Shown piece by piece: positions 18,095 through 26,416 of a stretch of 64,000 bases of DNA. Under the pieces are notes generated by a model that saw only the letters and a list, made by a program, of their open reading frames with translations, did not search any database and was not told the origin of the DNA. Location of the stretch: the NCBI RefSeq assembly GCF_014269395.1, contig NZ_JACOGK010000008.1, forward strand, positions 1-64,000, in the 5' to 3' direction. Positions within the stretch are counted from its first letter, which is position 1. Each line of letters starts with the position of its first letter. The translations under genes and the position numbers were made by a program. This DNA is from Megasphaera hominis (GTDB taxonomy: Bacteria; Bacillota; Negativicutes; Veillonellales; Megasphaeraceae).

Positions 18095-18878
18095 TTTTTA
18101 CCATTATGTAATCAGTGCAAAAAATGCAGAGGATAGAAGAGCGTCTATTTTGTCAAACTTTCAGACGCACGGAATAGAGCCACAGTTCTTTGAAGCAATC
18201 TTAGGGAATGCATTGTCCAAAGAGCAGTTACGAGTACTGGACGTAGATGCGGGGCTTATGAGCTTAGGGGAAATGGGGTGTGCATTATCTCATTTAGCAA
18301 TCTATAAAAAGATGCTTGATAGTCAGAAACCTTACGTTTTTGTCTTTGAAGATGATGCTTATCTCACGAATGACTTCTTTCATGATCTGCCAGATTTAAA
18401 AAAATTTATGGACACACATACAGAACCAATGGTACTTCTCTTGTATAAGGCCATAGCTCACACAAAACTCGTGGTGGCAAAAGACAATAAACCATTCATT
18501 CTTCGAGCTTTAGGGGGATCATGTGCACATGGATATGTTATTAACCGAAAGGCCGCAGAAAATATTTTACGACTGCAAAACCCTCCAAAAATAGAAATTG
18601 ATGCGTGGGCGCAGTATATGAAGTTAAACTTGTTAAATATTTACTGTATGGAAGAAATGTTAGTTAAACTTAATGAACTGCATGCTAAAGATTCTCTTAT
18701 TGAGACAATTGATTCACGCGAAATGAAAGATTCGAAATATTTAAAAATGATGAGAAAGCAGTGGTTGCAGCAATTTTATAATCATCTTTCATTAGATGAA
18801 AAATTACTCATTCAGGGGAAGCGGTTTTGGCGACATATTCAAGAGTTTTACTATGATAAGGAGACACCTGCAAAATAA
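18087..18878 (+). CDS. Family 25 glycosyltransferase (LPS biosynthesis), copy 1
   Basis: 263 residues from the ATG at 18087, which overlaps the previous stop by eight bases; GGGGGAAAG provides the ribosome-binding site. The GT25 core is seen as FYHYVISAKNAEDRRASI (4-21), FFEAILG (34-40), GEMGCALSHLAIYKKML (61-77) and FVFEDDAYL (85-93). Later come LGGSCAHGYVINRKAAENIL and EIDAWAQY. Family members such as Lob and Lic2A/LgtB-type enzymes add galactose or glucose to LPS. The base composition is clearly more AT-rich than the genes at 9688-16860. A paralogue follows at 19024. Confidence 0.8.
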   Translation: MSNFYHYVISAKNAEDRRASILSNFQTHGIEPQFFEAILGNALSKEQLRVLDVDAGLMSLGEMGCALSHLAIYKKMLDSQKPYVFVFEDDAYLTNDFFHDLPDLKKFMDTHTEPMVLLLYKAIAHTKLVVAKDNKPFILRALGGSCAHGYVINRKAAENILRLQNPPKIEIDAWAQYMKLNLLNIYCMEEMLVKLNELHAKDSLIETIDSREMKDSKYLKMMRKQWLQQFYNHLSLDEKLLIQGKRFWRHIQEFYYDKETPAK

Positions 18879-19023
18879 GTGAATATGGTCTTGGTGCATT
18901 TTGGGGAGTTTTGTTGAAGCAGAGATACTATCCGGTATTTTAATAACAAGGCATGAGTTCCGTGATTAATTAAAGACTGGATTCTAATGGACATTTGTAT
19001 AAATAAAGTATGGACGGAGGAAA

Positions 19024-19725
19024 ATGAAAGTGAGTGGTTTTTTCCATTATGTAATTAGTGCTCCCAATGCTCACGAACGTAGAGAAACTGTTTTAGCCAA
19101 TTTTAAAGCGCATGGATTAGAGCCACAATTCTTTGAGGCTGTCATGGGGAATAAATTGCCATCAGAAAAACTTAAAAATATGAAGGTGGACACAGGCTTC
19201 ATGAGTTTAGGAGAAGTTGGTTGTATACTATCTCATCTTGGAATTTATAAAAAGTTATTGAAAAGCCATGAACCTTACGTGTTTATCTTTGAAGATGATT
19301 CTTATTTGACAGATTTATTTTTTGAAGATTTGCCGGAAATTCAAAGCTTTATGGAATCCCACACGGATCCAGTTGTATTGATTTTATATAAAACTGTAGC
19401 TCATACGCATCCTGTTATTTATAAGAGCGGTCGACCTTTCATTTTACGTACACTAGGTGGAACAGCATCACACGGTTATGTCATCAATCGGAAGGCTGCA
19501 GAAAATATGTTACGAGTACAAAGTCCGCCTCGTATGGAAATTGACGCTTGGGCTCAGTACTACAAGTTAAACCTTTTAAATATTTATTGTACAGAAAATA
19601 GACTTGTACATCTTGACGAGAAAACGGCCCAGGAATCTATTATTGATAAGATTGCACCGCGAATAGAAAAAGATCGTGCGTATGTGAAAAAAAATAAAGC
19701 AGCAACGCATGAACGAATTTTATAG
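19024..19725 (+). CDS. Family 25 glycosyltransferase, copy 2, truncated by a frameshift at an A8 tract
   Basis: 233 residues as read. The protein parallels the copy at 18087 from FFHYVISAPNAHERRET through GEVGCILSHLGIYKKLL, FIFEDDSYL, GGTASHGYVINRKAAENML and EIDAWAQYYKLNLLNIYC. The reading frame leaves the homologous one in the eight-A run at 19687-19694 and stops at 19723-19725. Dropping one A restores a C-terminus matching copy 1 (LLMQTKRLWHHIQELYYDKE) and a stop at 19820-19822 that overlaps the next gene by ATGA. The full-length form would be about 265 residues. CGGAGG precedes the ATG. Function as for copy 1; the truncated form lacks the last 45 or so residues and may be inactive. Confidence 0.78.
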   Translation: MKVSGFFHYVISAPNAHERRETVLANFKAHGLEPQFFEAVMGNKLPSEKLKNMKVDTGFMSLGEVGCILSHLGIYKKLLKSHEPYVFIFEDDSYLTDLFFEDLPEIQSFMESHTDPVVLILYKTVAHTHPVIYKSGRPFILRTLGGTASHGYVINRKAAENMLRVQSPPRMEIDAWAQYYKLNLLNIYCTENRLVHLDEKTAQESIIDKIAPRIEKDRAYVKKNKAATHERIL

Positions 19726-19822
19726 CCAAATGTCAGGTAAAGAGAAATTACTCATGCAGACAAAACGTTTGTGGCATCACATCCAGGAACTCTATTACGA
19801 TAAGGAAGTACAATCAAAATGA
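19687..19822 (+). other. A8 homopolymer and out-of-frame 3' end of the second GT25 gene
   Basis: Eight consecutive A at 19687-19694 mark the frame break. From there the +1 frame encodes about 42 residues with the same order of conserved residues as the end of copy 1, closing with YYDKEVQSK and TGA. The preserved reading frame in the tail and its ATGA coupling to the GT9 gene suggest the break is recent, reversible, bypassed by slippage, or a sequencing error. Confidence 0.7.
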
Positions 19823-20874
19823 CGTACCATAAAATCTTTCTCGATGGCATCATGCATATGGGTGACATGCTCATGACGGCGTCTGTATTGCCTGTTTTGC
19901 GCAAACACTGTCCTGATGCGGAAATCGTATATTTAGCGACGGCAGATTTGGCCTTTGTGGCAGAGATGCTCGACGGTGTGGACCGGGTGATTCCCTATGC
20001 CTATAAGAGCGGTGGCGGCACGCGCGATGTATTTCGTATTGCCCGAAATTTGGGACGCGAGAAGTTTGACTTGGGCATCTCCCTGGACCCCCGTGAACGG
20101 GTAACACTCATGAAATGGCTTGCCCGTATGCCTGTGCGCCTCAGCATGGAACAGGGCCTGGGCTGGAAACTGGGCTGGGAAAAAATGCTATATACACAGG
20201 ATCTGCCCTTACCACCAGGCTGGGAGTTTGAGGTACATAGCCTGTCAGCAAATTTTCAGCAAATGCTGCGCCTCTATTTTCACGATGCAGACAGCCAATA
20301 CGTATCACCCAGGTTTAAGCCCTTTACGCAGGAGATAGAGGCTTGGTGCGCGGACTTAATGACCCGGCATCCGGCCCCAAAGCACGTTGCCTTGTGCATT
20401 CAGTCCAGTAGTCCTACGAAGGATTGGCCGGCAGAAAAGTTCAGCCATATTTGTAACTGGCTTATCGACACGTATGGTGCACGCGTATATCTGACAGGGA
20501 TTCCCAGTCATGAGGCACGGGCGAAAGAAATCCTGAAAGGCATAGAACGACCTGACCAGGTTGTCGATCTCATTGGCAAATCGTCTTTCCAGCAGTTGGC
20601 CGGACTTTTGTCCCACATGGATCTTTTACTCAGTTTGGATACAGGCACGGCACACGTAGGCGGTGTGGCCGGTTGTCCCGTTATTACGCTCTTTACCCAT
20701 AATTCCCCGACCCTTTATCGGGCACCGGGACCTCGTTCCCTCTGTGTCAGTGGTCATGCGCCCTGTTCGGGAAAATATGTCTGTGCCGGTCCTAAACGTT
20801 GCCCTAAAACAGACTGTGTCGATGTCCTTACTATACCCATGGTCCAAGAAGCCATAGAAAGCGTGTTGAACTGA
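19819..20874 (+). CDS. Family 9 glycosyltransferase (heptosyltransferase-like)
   Basis: 351 residues with the two Rossmann-like halves of GT-B enzymes. The N-terminal half has GIMHMGDMLMTASVLPVL (9-26) and FDLGISLDPRERV. The C-terminal half has IQSSSPTKDWPAEKF, LIGKSSFQQLAGLL and the donor-site stretch LLLSLDTGTAHVGGVAGCP. These are signatures of heptosyltransferases WaaC/WaaF/WaaQ, which build the LPS inner core from ADP-heptose. A C-terminal Cys cluster (CSGKYVCAGPKRCPKTDC) is also usual for the family. It starts inside the restored stop of the GT25 gene, so it depends on coupling with that frame. Confidence 0.8.
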   Translation: MTYHKIFLDGIMHMGDMLMTASVLPVLRKHCPDAEIVYLATADLAFVAEMLDGVDRVIPYAYKSGGGTRDVFRIARNLGREKFDLGISLDPRERVTLMKWLARMPVRLSMEQGLGWKLGWEKMLYTQDLPLPPGWEFEVHSLSANFQQMLRLYFHDADSQYVSPRFKPFTQEIEAWCADLMTRHPAPKHVALCIQSSSPTKDWPAEKFSHICNWLIDTYGARVYLTGIPSHEARAKEILKGIERPDQVVDLIGKSSFQQLAGLLSHMDLLLSLDTGTAHVGGVAGCPVITLFTHNSPTLYRAPGPRSLCVSGHAPCSGKYVCAGPKRCPKTDCVDVLTIPMVQEAIESVLN

Positions 20875-20876
20875 TC

Positions 20877-21872
20877 ATGAAAACATTTGAGTCAGGTTTC
20901 TTTGCCTTAGAAAACTTTATTGCCAAGAAAGAGGACTTTAATTTTTTGCAGGATTCAGAAAGTACTCCTTGGCACATTACCTACAACGTAAACGATCCTT
21001 TTTTTACCATTATGGGCGCCTCCATCGTTTCCGTTTTAGAAAATAATCAGGATCATCCTTTAGTCTTTCATTTGTTCACCGATGGCTATAGCCAGGAAAA
21101 CAGGGATAAGGTTCGTCAACTGGCAGAAAAATGGCATTGCCGCTGCATTCTATACGAGCTCAATATGGCACCCTTCGAGGATTTCCACGTCAAGGTAGCC
21201 CGCTTTTCCCGCATCACCTACGGCCGCATCTATATGCCGAAAGTTTTAAAGGATATGACAGACCGTTACGTTTACTTGGATGCTGACACCATGGTTATCG
21301 CTTCATTGGCACCTTTATTTTCCCTGGATATGACTGGCTATGCTATGGGAGCCGTTTCCGAACGGCCTAAGGATGCCGCCTATCGGGGCGAGTACCTGAA
21401 GCTGAAAAATGGAAAATATTTTAACGATGGGATTATGGTTGTCAATATTCCTGAATGGGAAAAACAGGGCATAACGGAAAAAGCTTTTTCCTTCCAAAAA
21501 GAGCCACGCGAACGCTTCCTGGGCCAAAGCCAGGATGTGCTGAACCTGACTTTTGACGGGACAAATCTTTTCCTGCCATCGGAATACAACGAATTTGGTG
21601 GTGGCCAGGATGATGAGGGGAAAGGCGTCATCATCCATTGGACAGGCCGGCGCAAGCCCTGGCAAATGGTACTCCTGCCCTTTGACCCGCAATGGAGAAC
21701 ATACAACGCCCTGTCGCCATGGGAAACAATAACCAATACCCTGCCCATTAAGAAACCGGAAAACTACCACGATTTCAAGCAATGGGCGAAATACCGTAAA
21801 AAAGATAGCTTCATGGAGTATATATGGGGCATGTTCTGGTATGCTTGGTTGCGGTTGCGTTACAAATTATAG
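20877..21872 (+). CDS. Family 8 glycosyltransferase, copy 2 (last gene of the LPS block)
   Basis: 331 residues. An N-terminal extension of about 30 residues precedes the GT8 fold: ITYNVNDPFFTIMGASIVSV (34-53), FHLFTDG (64-70), RITYGRIYMPKVL (112-124), the DxD site D135-A-D137 in YVYLDADTMV, YFNDGIMVVN and IIHWTGRRKPWQ. It starts two bases after the GT9 stop with a weak ribosome-binding site, so translation is probably coupled. The C-terminal tail (about 305-331) is aromatic and basic and likely binds membrane. It should add a hexose to the LPS core; the sugar is unknown. Confidence 0.8.
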   Translation: MKTFESGFFALENFIAKKEDFNFLQDSESTPWHITYNVNDPFFTIMGASIVSVLENNQDHPLVFHLFTDGYSQENRDKVRQLAEKWHCRCILYELNMAPFEDFHVKVARFSRITYGRIYMPKVLKDMTDRYVYLDADTMVIASLAPLFSLDMTGYAMGAVSERPKDAAYRGEYLKLKNGKYFNDGIMVVNIPEWEKQGITEKAFSFQKEPRERFLGQSQDVLNLTFDGTNLFLPSEYNEFGGGQDDEGKGVIIHWTGRRKPWQMVLLPFDPQWRTYNALSPWETITNTLPIKKPENYHDFKQWAKYRKKDSFMEYIWGMFWYAWLRLRYKL

Positions 21873-21878
21873 AAATTT

Positions 21879-21928
21879 AAAAAATCCGAGATGTATGTTT
21901 TGTGAAAGCATGCATCTTGGATTTTTTT
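21879..21928 (+). terminator. Rho-independent terminator closing the LPS block
   Basis: AAAAAATCCGAGATGTATG pairs with CATGCATCTTGGATTTTTT over an 11-base loop, and a T run follows. Confidence 0.85.
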
Positions 21929-22003
21929 GTTTGGTAAATAACTGCGGATAAGGTATCTGAAAATAGTAACTGCTTCCGGTTACAAAGAGACTCATAGACT
22001 TTT

Positions 22004-22034
22004 TGATATACTGATACACAAATGTGGTATAATG
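22004..22034 (+). promoter_or_regulatory. Promoter of ugd
   Basis: TTGATA (22004-22009) and a perfect TATAAT (22029-22034) are 19 bases apart. GGAGG follows at 22054, just before the ATG at 22066. Confidence 0.5.
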
Positions 22035-22065
22035 TCTGTATATGTTAATAATTGGAGGAACGAAA

Positions 22066-23232
22066 ATGAAAATCGCCATTGCCGGGACAGGCTATGTAGG
22101 CTTGTCTAACGGTTTATTATTGGCCCAGCACAACGACGTCGTCGCGCTGGACATTGATGCGGAAAAAGTAAGCAAGCTCAATCAGGGCGTTTCGCCTATT
22201 ATCGATGCAGACATTTCCCGCTTTTTAGCGCGTACGGATATTCATTTTAAGGCGACGCTGGATGCAAAAGAAGCCTTTACGGATGCGTCGTTTGTCATTA
22301 TTTCCACGCCGACAAACTATGATCCGAAAAAGAATTTCTTCGATACCTCTTCAGTAGAAGCAGTCATTGAAGAAGTGCTGGATATCAATCCTGATGCGGT
22401 CATGGTCATCAAGTCGACCGTTCCTGTAGGCTATACGGAAGAAATCAAAGCTCGCTATGGCACGGAAAATATCATGTTTTCGCCGGAATTTCTCCGCGAA
22501 GGCAAAGCCTTGTATGATAATCTGCATCCGTCGCGTATCGTCGTCGGTGAACGGTCAGAACGGGCTAAAACCTTTGCCCATCTCCTGGCTGCTGGCGCAG
22601 AAACTACGGATATTCCCATGCTCTTTACGGGTTCGACGGAAGCAGAAGCCATCAAGCTCTTTGCCAATACCTACCTGGCCTTACGCGTAGCCTATTTTAA
22701 CGAGCTCGATTCGTATGCCGAAATCCGGGGGCTCAAGACGAGGGAAATCATCAAAGGCGTCTGTCTCGATCCGCGTATTGGCGATTTCTATAATAACCCG
22801 TCCTTCGGCTACGGCGGCTATTGTCTGCCGAAGGATACGAAGCAGCTTTTAGCCAACTATCACGATGTACCGCAAAACCTGATTTCCGCTATCGTTCAGG
22901 CAAACCGCACCCGTAAGGACCATATTGCTGATGAAATTATCGGCCGTAATCCCAAAATTGTCGGTGTCTACCGCCTGACGATGAAGCAAAATTCCGATAA
23001 TTTCCGGGCGTCCGCCATTCAGGGCGTCATGAAGCGAATCAAGGCCAAAGGTATTGTCGTTGTAGTATATGAACCGGCTCTTGATGCGGACGATTTCTTT
23101 CATTCCAAGGTCATTCGCGACTTAGGTGAATTCAAAAAAATGAGCGACGTCATCATCACCAACCGCTGGGCTGATGAACTTATGGATGTGAAGGATAAAG
23201 TATATACGCGCGATCTCTTTGACCGCGATTAA
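22066..23232 (+). CDS. ugd: UDP-glucose 6-dehydrogenase
   Basis: 388 residues. The ATG at 22066 is chosen over 22042 because TTGGAGGAACGAAA lies directly before it and the NAD-binding [10 protein letters not shown] then falls at residues 7-16. The substrate-binding [11 protein letters not shown] and the catalytic-cysteine motif [11 protein letters not shown] are both present, and the length fits the short bacterial Ugd class. It oxidises UDP-glucose twice with NAD+ to UDP-glucuronate in the cytoplasm. The epimerase 12 bases downstream uses that product, so the two form a UDP-galacturonate supply pair for the LPS block upstream. Confidence 0.88.
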   Translation: MKIAIAGTGYVGLSNGLLLAQHNDVVALDIDAEKVSKLNQGVSPIIDADISRFLARTDIHFKATLDAKEAFTDASFVIISTPTNYDPKKNFFDTSSVEAVIEEVLDINPDAVMVIKSTVPVGYTEEIKARYGTENIMFSPEFLREGKALYDNLHPSRIVVGERSERAKTFAHLLAAGAETTDIPMLFTGSTEAEAIKLFANTYLALRVAYFNELDSYAEIRGLKTREIIKGVCLDPRIGDFYNNPSFGYGGYCLPKDTKQLLANYHDVPQNLISAIVQANRTRKDHIADEIIGRNPKIVGVYRLTMKQNSDNFRASAIQGVMKRIKAKGIVVVVYEPALDADDFFHSKVIRDLGEFKKMSDVIITNRWADELMDVKDKVYTRDLFDRD

Positions 23233-23243
23233 GGAGGCAGGAC

Positions 23244-24248
23244 ATGGCAGACATTAAACCCTTAGATAAACAAAAGAAAGTCCTCATAACCGGTGCCGCA
23301 GGCTTCATCGGCTTCCACCTTTCCAAACGGCTTTTGGAGCAGGGCATGACCGTCATCGGTCTGGATAACGTCAATGATTATTACGCTGTGGCCCTCAAAG
23401 AAACGCGGTTGCAACTCCTCAACGATATGCCGGGCTTTACCTTCATCCAAGGCGACCTGGCCGATGCCGATACGGTGCAGCAAACCTTTGACGAACACCA
23501 CCCGGACATCGTCGTCAACCTGGCCGCTCAGGCCGGTGTCCGCTATAGTATCGATAATCCCCGTTCGTACATTGATTCCAATATCATTGGTTTCTTCAAT
23601 ATCCTGGAAGCATGCCGCCATTTTCAGCCGGAACACCTGTTGTTTGCATCGAGCTCGTCTGTGTACGGTAATCAGAAAAAGACGCCCTTCTCGACGACGG
23701 ATAACGTCGACCATCCCATCAGCCTTTACGCGGCGACGAAAAAGTCGGACGAACTCATGGCCTACACGTACAGCCACCTCTACGGCATCCCGGCCACAGG
23801 CCTGCGTTTCTTTACCGTCTACGGTCCCTTAGGCCGGCCGGACATGGCATATTTTAAATTCGCCAACAAAATCCGCCTTGGCGAAACCATCCAGATTTAC
23901 AACCATGGCGACATGTACCGCGACTTTACCTACGTCGACGACATTGTCACCGGCATTGTCCGCATGCTTTGCAACCCGCCAAAAGAAAATGAACTGGGCG
24001 ACAAGTACAAAGTCTACAACATCGGCAACAACCGGCCGGAAAAGCTCATGCATTTCATTGAAGTCCTGGAAGAATCTTTAGGCCATACGGCAAAAAAAGA
24101 ATACCTGCCCATGCAGCCTGGCGACGTATACCAGACCTACGCCGATACGACAGAACTGGAACGGGATTTTGACTTTAAGCCCAAAACCACTATTGAAGAA
24201 GGCTTGGGGAAGTTTGCCAAGTGGTATAAAGAATATTATCGTATGTAA
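23244..24248 (+). CDS. UDP-glucuronate 4-epimerase-like short-chain dehydrogenase
   Basis: 334 residues. The extended-SDR features are GAAGFIGFHLSKRLLEQG (17-34), SSSSVYG, the catalytic YAATKK and the FFTVYGPLGRPDMA loop. That last stretch, with the RPDMA, is typical of UDP-glucuronate epimerases making UDP-galacturonate, in line with ugd upstream. AAGGAGG precedes the ATG. A damaged, diverged copy of the 3' part of this gene and its terminator lies at 26004-26269. A sister specificity (such as UDP-GlcA decarboxylation) is less likely given the YGPLGRPDM segment. Confidence 0.82.
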   Translation: MADIKPLDKQKKVLITGAAGFIGFHLSKRLLEQGMTVIGLDNVNDYYAVALKETRLQLLNDMPGFTFIQGDLADADTVQQTFDEHHPDIVVNLAAQAGVRYSIDNPRSYIDSNIIGFFNILEACRHFQPEHLLFASSSSVYGNQKKTPFSTTDNVDHPISLYAATKKSDELMAYTYSHLYGIPATGLRFFTVYGPLGRPDMAYFKFANKIRLGETIQIYNHGDMYRDFTYVDDIVTGIVRMLCNPPKENELGDKYKVYNIGNNRPEKLMHFIEVLEESLGHTAKKEYLPMQPGDVYQTYADTTELERDFDFKPKTTIEEGLGKFAKWYKEYYRM

Positions 24249-24260
24249 TTTAACGAAAGG

Positions 24261-24302
24261 ACTGCCTTGTGAGAAATTCACTTCCTCATGAGGCAGTCTT
24301 AC
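24261..24302 (+). terminator. Terminator of the ugd-epimerase operon
   Basis: ACTGCCTTGTGAG and CTCATGAGGCAGT form a strong stem, but the T tract is weak (CTTACTAT). A near-copy with a full T run follows the epimerase remnant at 26227-26269. The remaining bases to 24414 show no further structure. Confidence 0.65.
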
Positions 24303-24414
24303 TATACGGACCAATTATAACTGAATGTATGACATGGAAGAACAGCTCATCATGCCAGGTAACGTAATGATGATACATGTTGTAAATAACTAAATGAGAA
24401 AAGGAACAATATTG

Positions 24415-25923
24415 ATGAATATACGAACTTTTTCGTTAGACAGAGAAAATTTCAAAGCGTTCTGCTATCTTTTAATCTTTTCGCTGGTATATGTGCTCCC
24501 TATTATTTTGGCTAATTTTTACTATATTGATGATTTAGGGCGCCTGTTAACCGGGAGAACCGGTTGGGATGGTGATGGACGACCGCTGGTTTCCTTGCTG
24601 AGCATTATTCTGAGTGACGGAAAGCCTCTGATGGACATGTCGCCATGGATACAAATCTTGGCAACGATTGTACTCGACTATGCGTTAATTTTCTTCGCGA
24701 AGAAAATCATTCCAGCTGCTTCAGCTCTGAAAATATTTGGTGTTGCCGCGTGCGGGTATTTAAATCTTTTTATGCTGGAAAATTTATCGTACAAATATGA
24801 TTCACTAGGGATGATGCTTGCGCTAAGTATTTTTCTGATACTCTTTGCCTTGCCTGATTCACTTGGCAATAAAAAAATATGTCTTGCATCTTGCATTGCT
24901 GTATTGCTATCTCTTTGCCTCTATCAGGCCGCCTCTGGTGCGTATATTTCCCTGGCTATTGTAGAGTGCGTCTGGCTTCTATACACAAAAGTGAAAGGAA
25001 ACGCTATTATACAACGGATATTGTTACGTGCCTTTTCAATGCTCCTAGGCGGCTTACTATATCGGTTCATTGTTGTGCCCTATTATATGTCCGATAACGG
25101 GTATGCCAGCGCTCATGTCAGCCTATTGAATCCCTTATCAGGGCAAGGGCTTCAGACATGGTATGCCAACATTAGTGCTTTTTTCTCCCTATATGTTGAC
25201 TACAGTGTAACTATCGGGATCATGGGAATGTTACTGCTGTTGGTAGTATATGGTGCCTTAGGGCATATATCATGGGTGGTTTGGACGGGACGAGGGACAT
25301 CAATACCTATAAAACTAGTCTCTGTTATATTCATATTGATGGTACCGTTTCTGTTACTGGGAGCAACTATTTTTACACTTACGCTTTTAAAAGAACCGGT
25401 GATCGCTCCCCGCGTAATGATTTCATTTACTGTTTTTGCTCTTTTTATGGGGCTTATGCTGTATCATGTGAGCGAAATAAAAAAAGGGTTCTATTTTTTA
25501 CTCGTAGTATCACTGGCTTGTACCTTATCCTTTTCCTCATACTATGGTAATCTCCTGAAACAACAGGATAAAATAAATACTCAGGTTGCTACATATTTGG
25601 TGTATGATATCAATCAAATAGAAACGCAGAAAGGGAAAAAATTTAACGAAGTGACTTTTATTGGTACGTCACCTGAGAGCCAGGCCTTAATACTGGCAAA
25701 GAAAAAACGCCCCTTATTTAGTCGTCTGATTCCCATCTATATGAATAATAATTGGTATTGGGGAGGGCAGTATTTATCCTGCTTTAGAACCTCAACGGTA
25801 AAATTAAAAAGTGGGGGAGCGGATGCAGCAGCTATTCAGGCGCTTACGCCAGTTCGCAACAATGAGTTTTATAAATTATATGAAAAAGATAATAGCTTGA
25901 TCATACAATATCTAAGCGAATGA
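24415..25923 (+). CDS. GtrII-like membrane glucosyltransferase
   Basis: 502 residues from the ATG at 24415; AAAGGA lies about 11 bases upstream, while the earlier ATG at 24394 lacks a site. There are about eleven hydrophobic segments. The early stretch YYIDDLGRLLTGRTGW with DGDGRPL (about 37-61) is the hallmark of GtrII-type enzymes, which use polyprenyl-phosphoglucose to glucosylate O-antigen or other glycans in the periplasm. The gene is visibly AT-rich against ugd and the epimerase, and it stands alone between the epimerase terminator and the epimerase remnant. This points to acquisition as a single-gene module. Confidence 0.72.
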   Translation: MNIRTFSLDRENFKAFCYLLIFSLVYVLPIILANFYYIDDLGRLLTGRTGWDGDGRPLVSLLSIILSDGKPLMDMSPWIQILATIVLDYALIFFAKKIIPAASALKIFGVAACGYLNLFMLENLSYKYDSLGMMLALSIFLILFALPDSLGNKKICLASCIAVLLSLCLYQAASGAYISLAIVECVWLLYTKVKGNAIIQRILLRAFSMLLGGLLYRFIVVPYYMSDNGYASAHVSLLNPLSGQGLQTWYANISAFFSLYVDYSVTIGIMGMLLLLVVYGALGHISWVVWTGRGTSIPIKLVSVIFILMVPFLLLGATIFTLTLLKEPVIAPRVMISFTVFALFMGLMLYHVSEIKKGFYFLLVVSLACTLSFSSYYGNLLKQQDKINTQVATYLVYDINQIETQKGKKFNEVTFIGTSPESQALILAKKKRPLFSRLIPIYMNNNWYWGGQYLSCFRTSTVKLKSGGADAAAIQALTPVRNNEFYKLYEKDNSLIIQYLSE

Positions 25924-25990
25924 AACTATCTGGTTATTATAGAGCTACAAAAGCGAAGAGTTTCCCTTTCTTCGGCGTAGTTCCAGTTTC

Positions 25991-26014
25991 CTAATTTTAT
26001 TTTGGCCCCTTAGG
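25991..26014 (+). repeat. Direct repeat copy 1 (core TTTGGCCCCTTAGG)
   Basis: CTAATT is followed four bases later by the 14-base core at 26001-26014. The second copy is at 28255-28277, with three bases between the two parts. The pair brackets the phosphoethanolamine transferase-like gene and the epimerase remnant. Confidence 0.7.
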
Positions 26015-26222
26015 CCGGCCGGACATGGCATACTTTAAATTTGCCAACAAGATCCGTCTCGGCAAAACCATTCAGATTTACAACCACGGCGACATGTACC
26101 AGACCTACGCCGATATGACAGAACTGGAACGGGATTTTGACTTTTAGCCGAAAACCACCATCGAAGAAGGCTTGGGGAATTTTGCCAAGTGGTATAAAGA
26201 ATATTATCGTATGTTAATTTAA
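26004..26222 (+). pseudogene. Decayed 3' fragment of a UDP-glucuronate epimerase gene
   Basis: The sequence follows the epimerase gene from its CCCTTAGGCCGG (23825 on) to the final TATAAAGAATATTATCG. It lacks the 213 bases lying between GGCGACATGTACC (23907) and GGCGACGTATACC (24120), two near-identical words. That deletion keeps the frame, but AAG has become TAG soon after. Many synonymous differences show it derives from a related allele, not from a recent copy of the gene in this window. It cannot encode an enzyme. Confidence 0.85.
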
Positions 26223-26226
26223 CGAT

Positions 26227-26269
26227 AAACTGCCTTGTGAGATATGATTTCTCATAAGGCAGTTTTTTT
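26227..26269 (+). terminator. Copy of the epimerase terminator, with full T run
   Basis: AAACTGCCTTGTGAG pairs with CTCATAAGGCAGTTT, followed by seven T. It is homologous to 24261-24302 and was carried with the gene fragment. Confidence 0.8.
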
Positions 26270-26416
26270 ATGGACAGATGTATGTCTATGTAAAAAATAC
26301 TTTCTGATTCATTTGTGAAGGGCAGCTGATATGCGTGACAGTGGGCCAATCAACATGATACAATGATAAGAGTTTATAAAATATATACGAAATATTTACA
26401 ATTTGGAGTGGAATTA

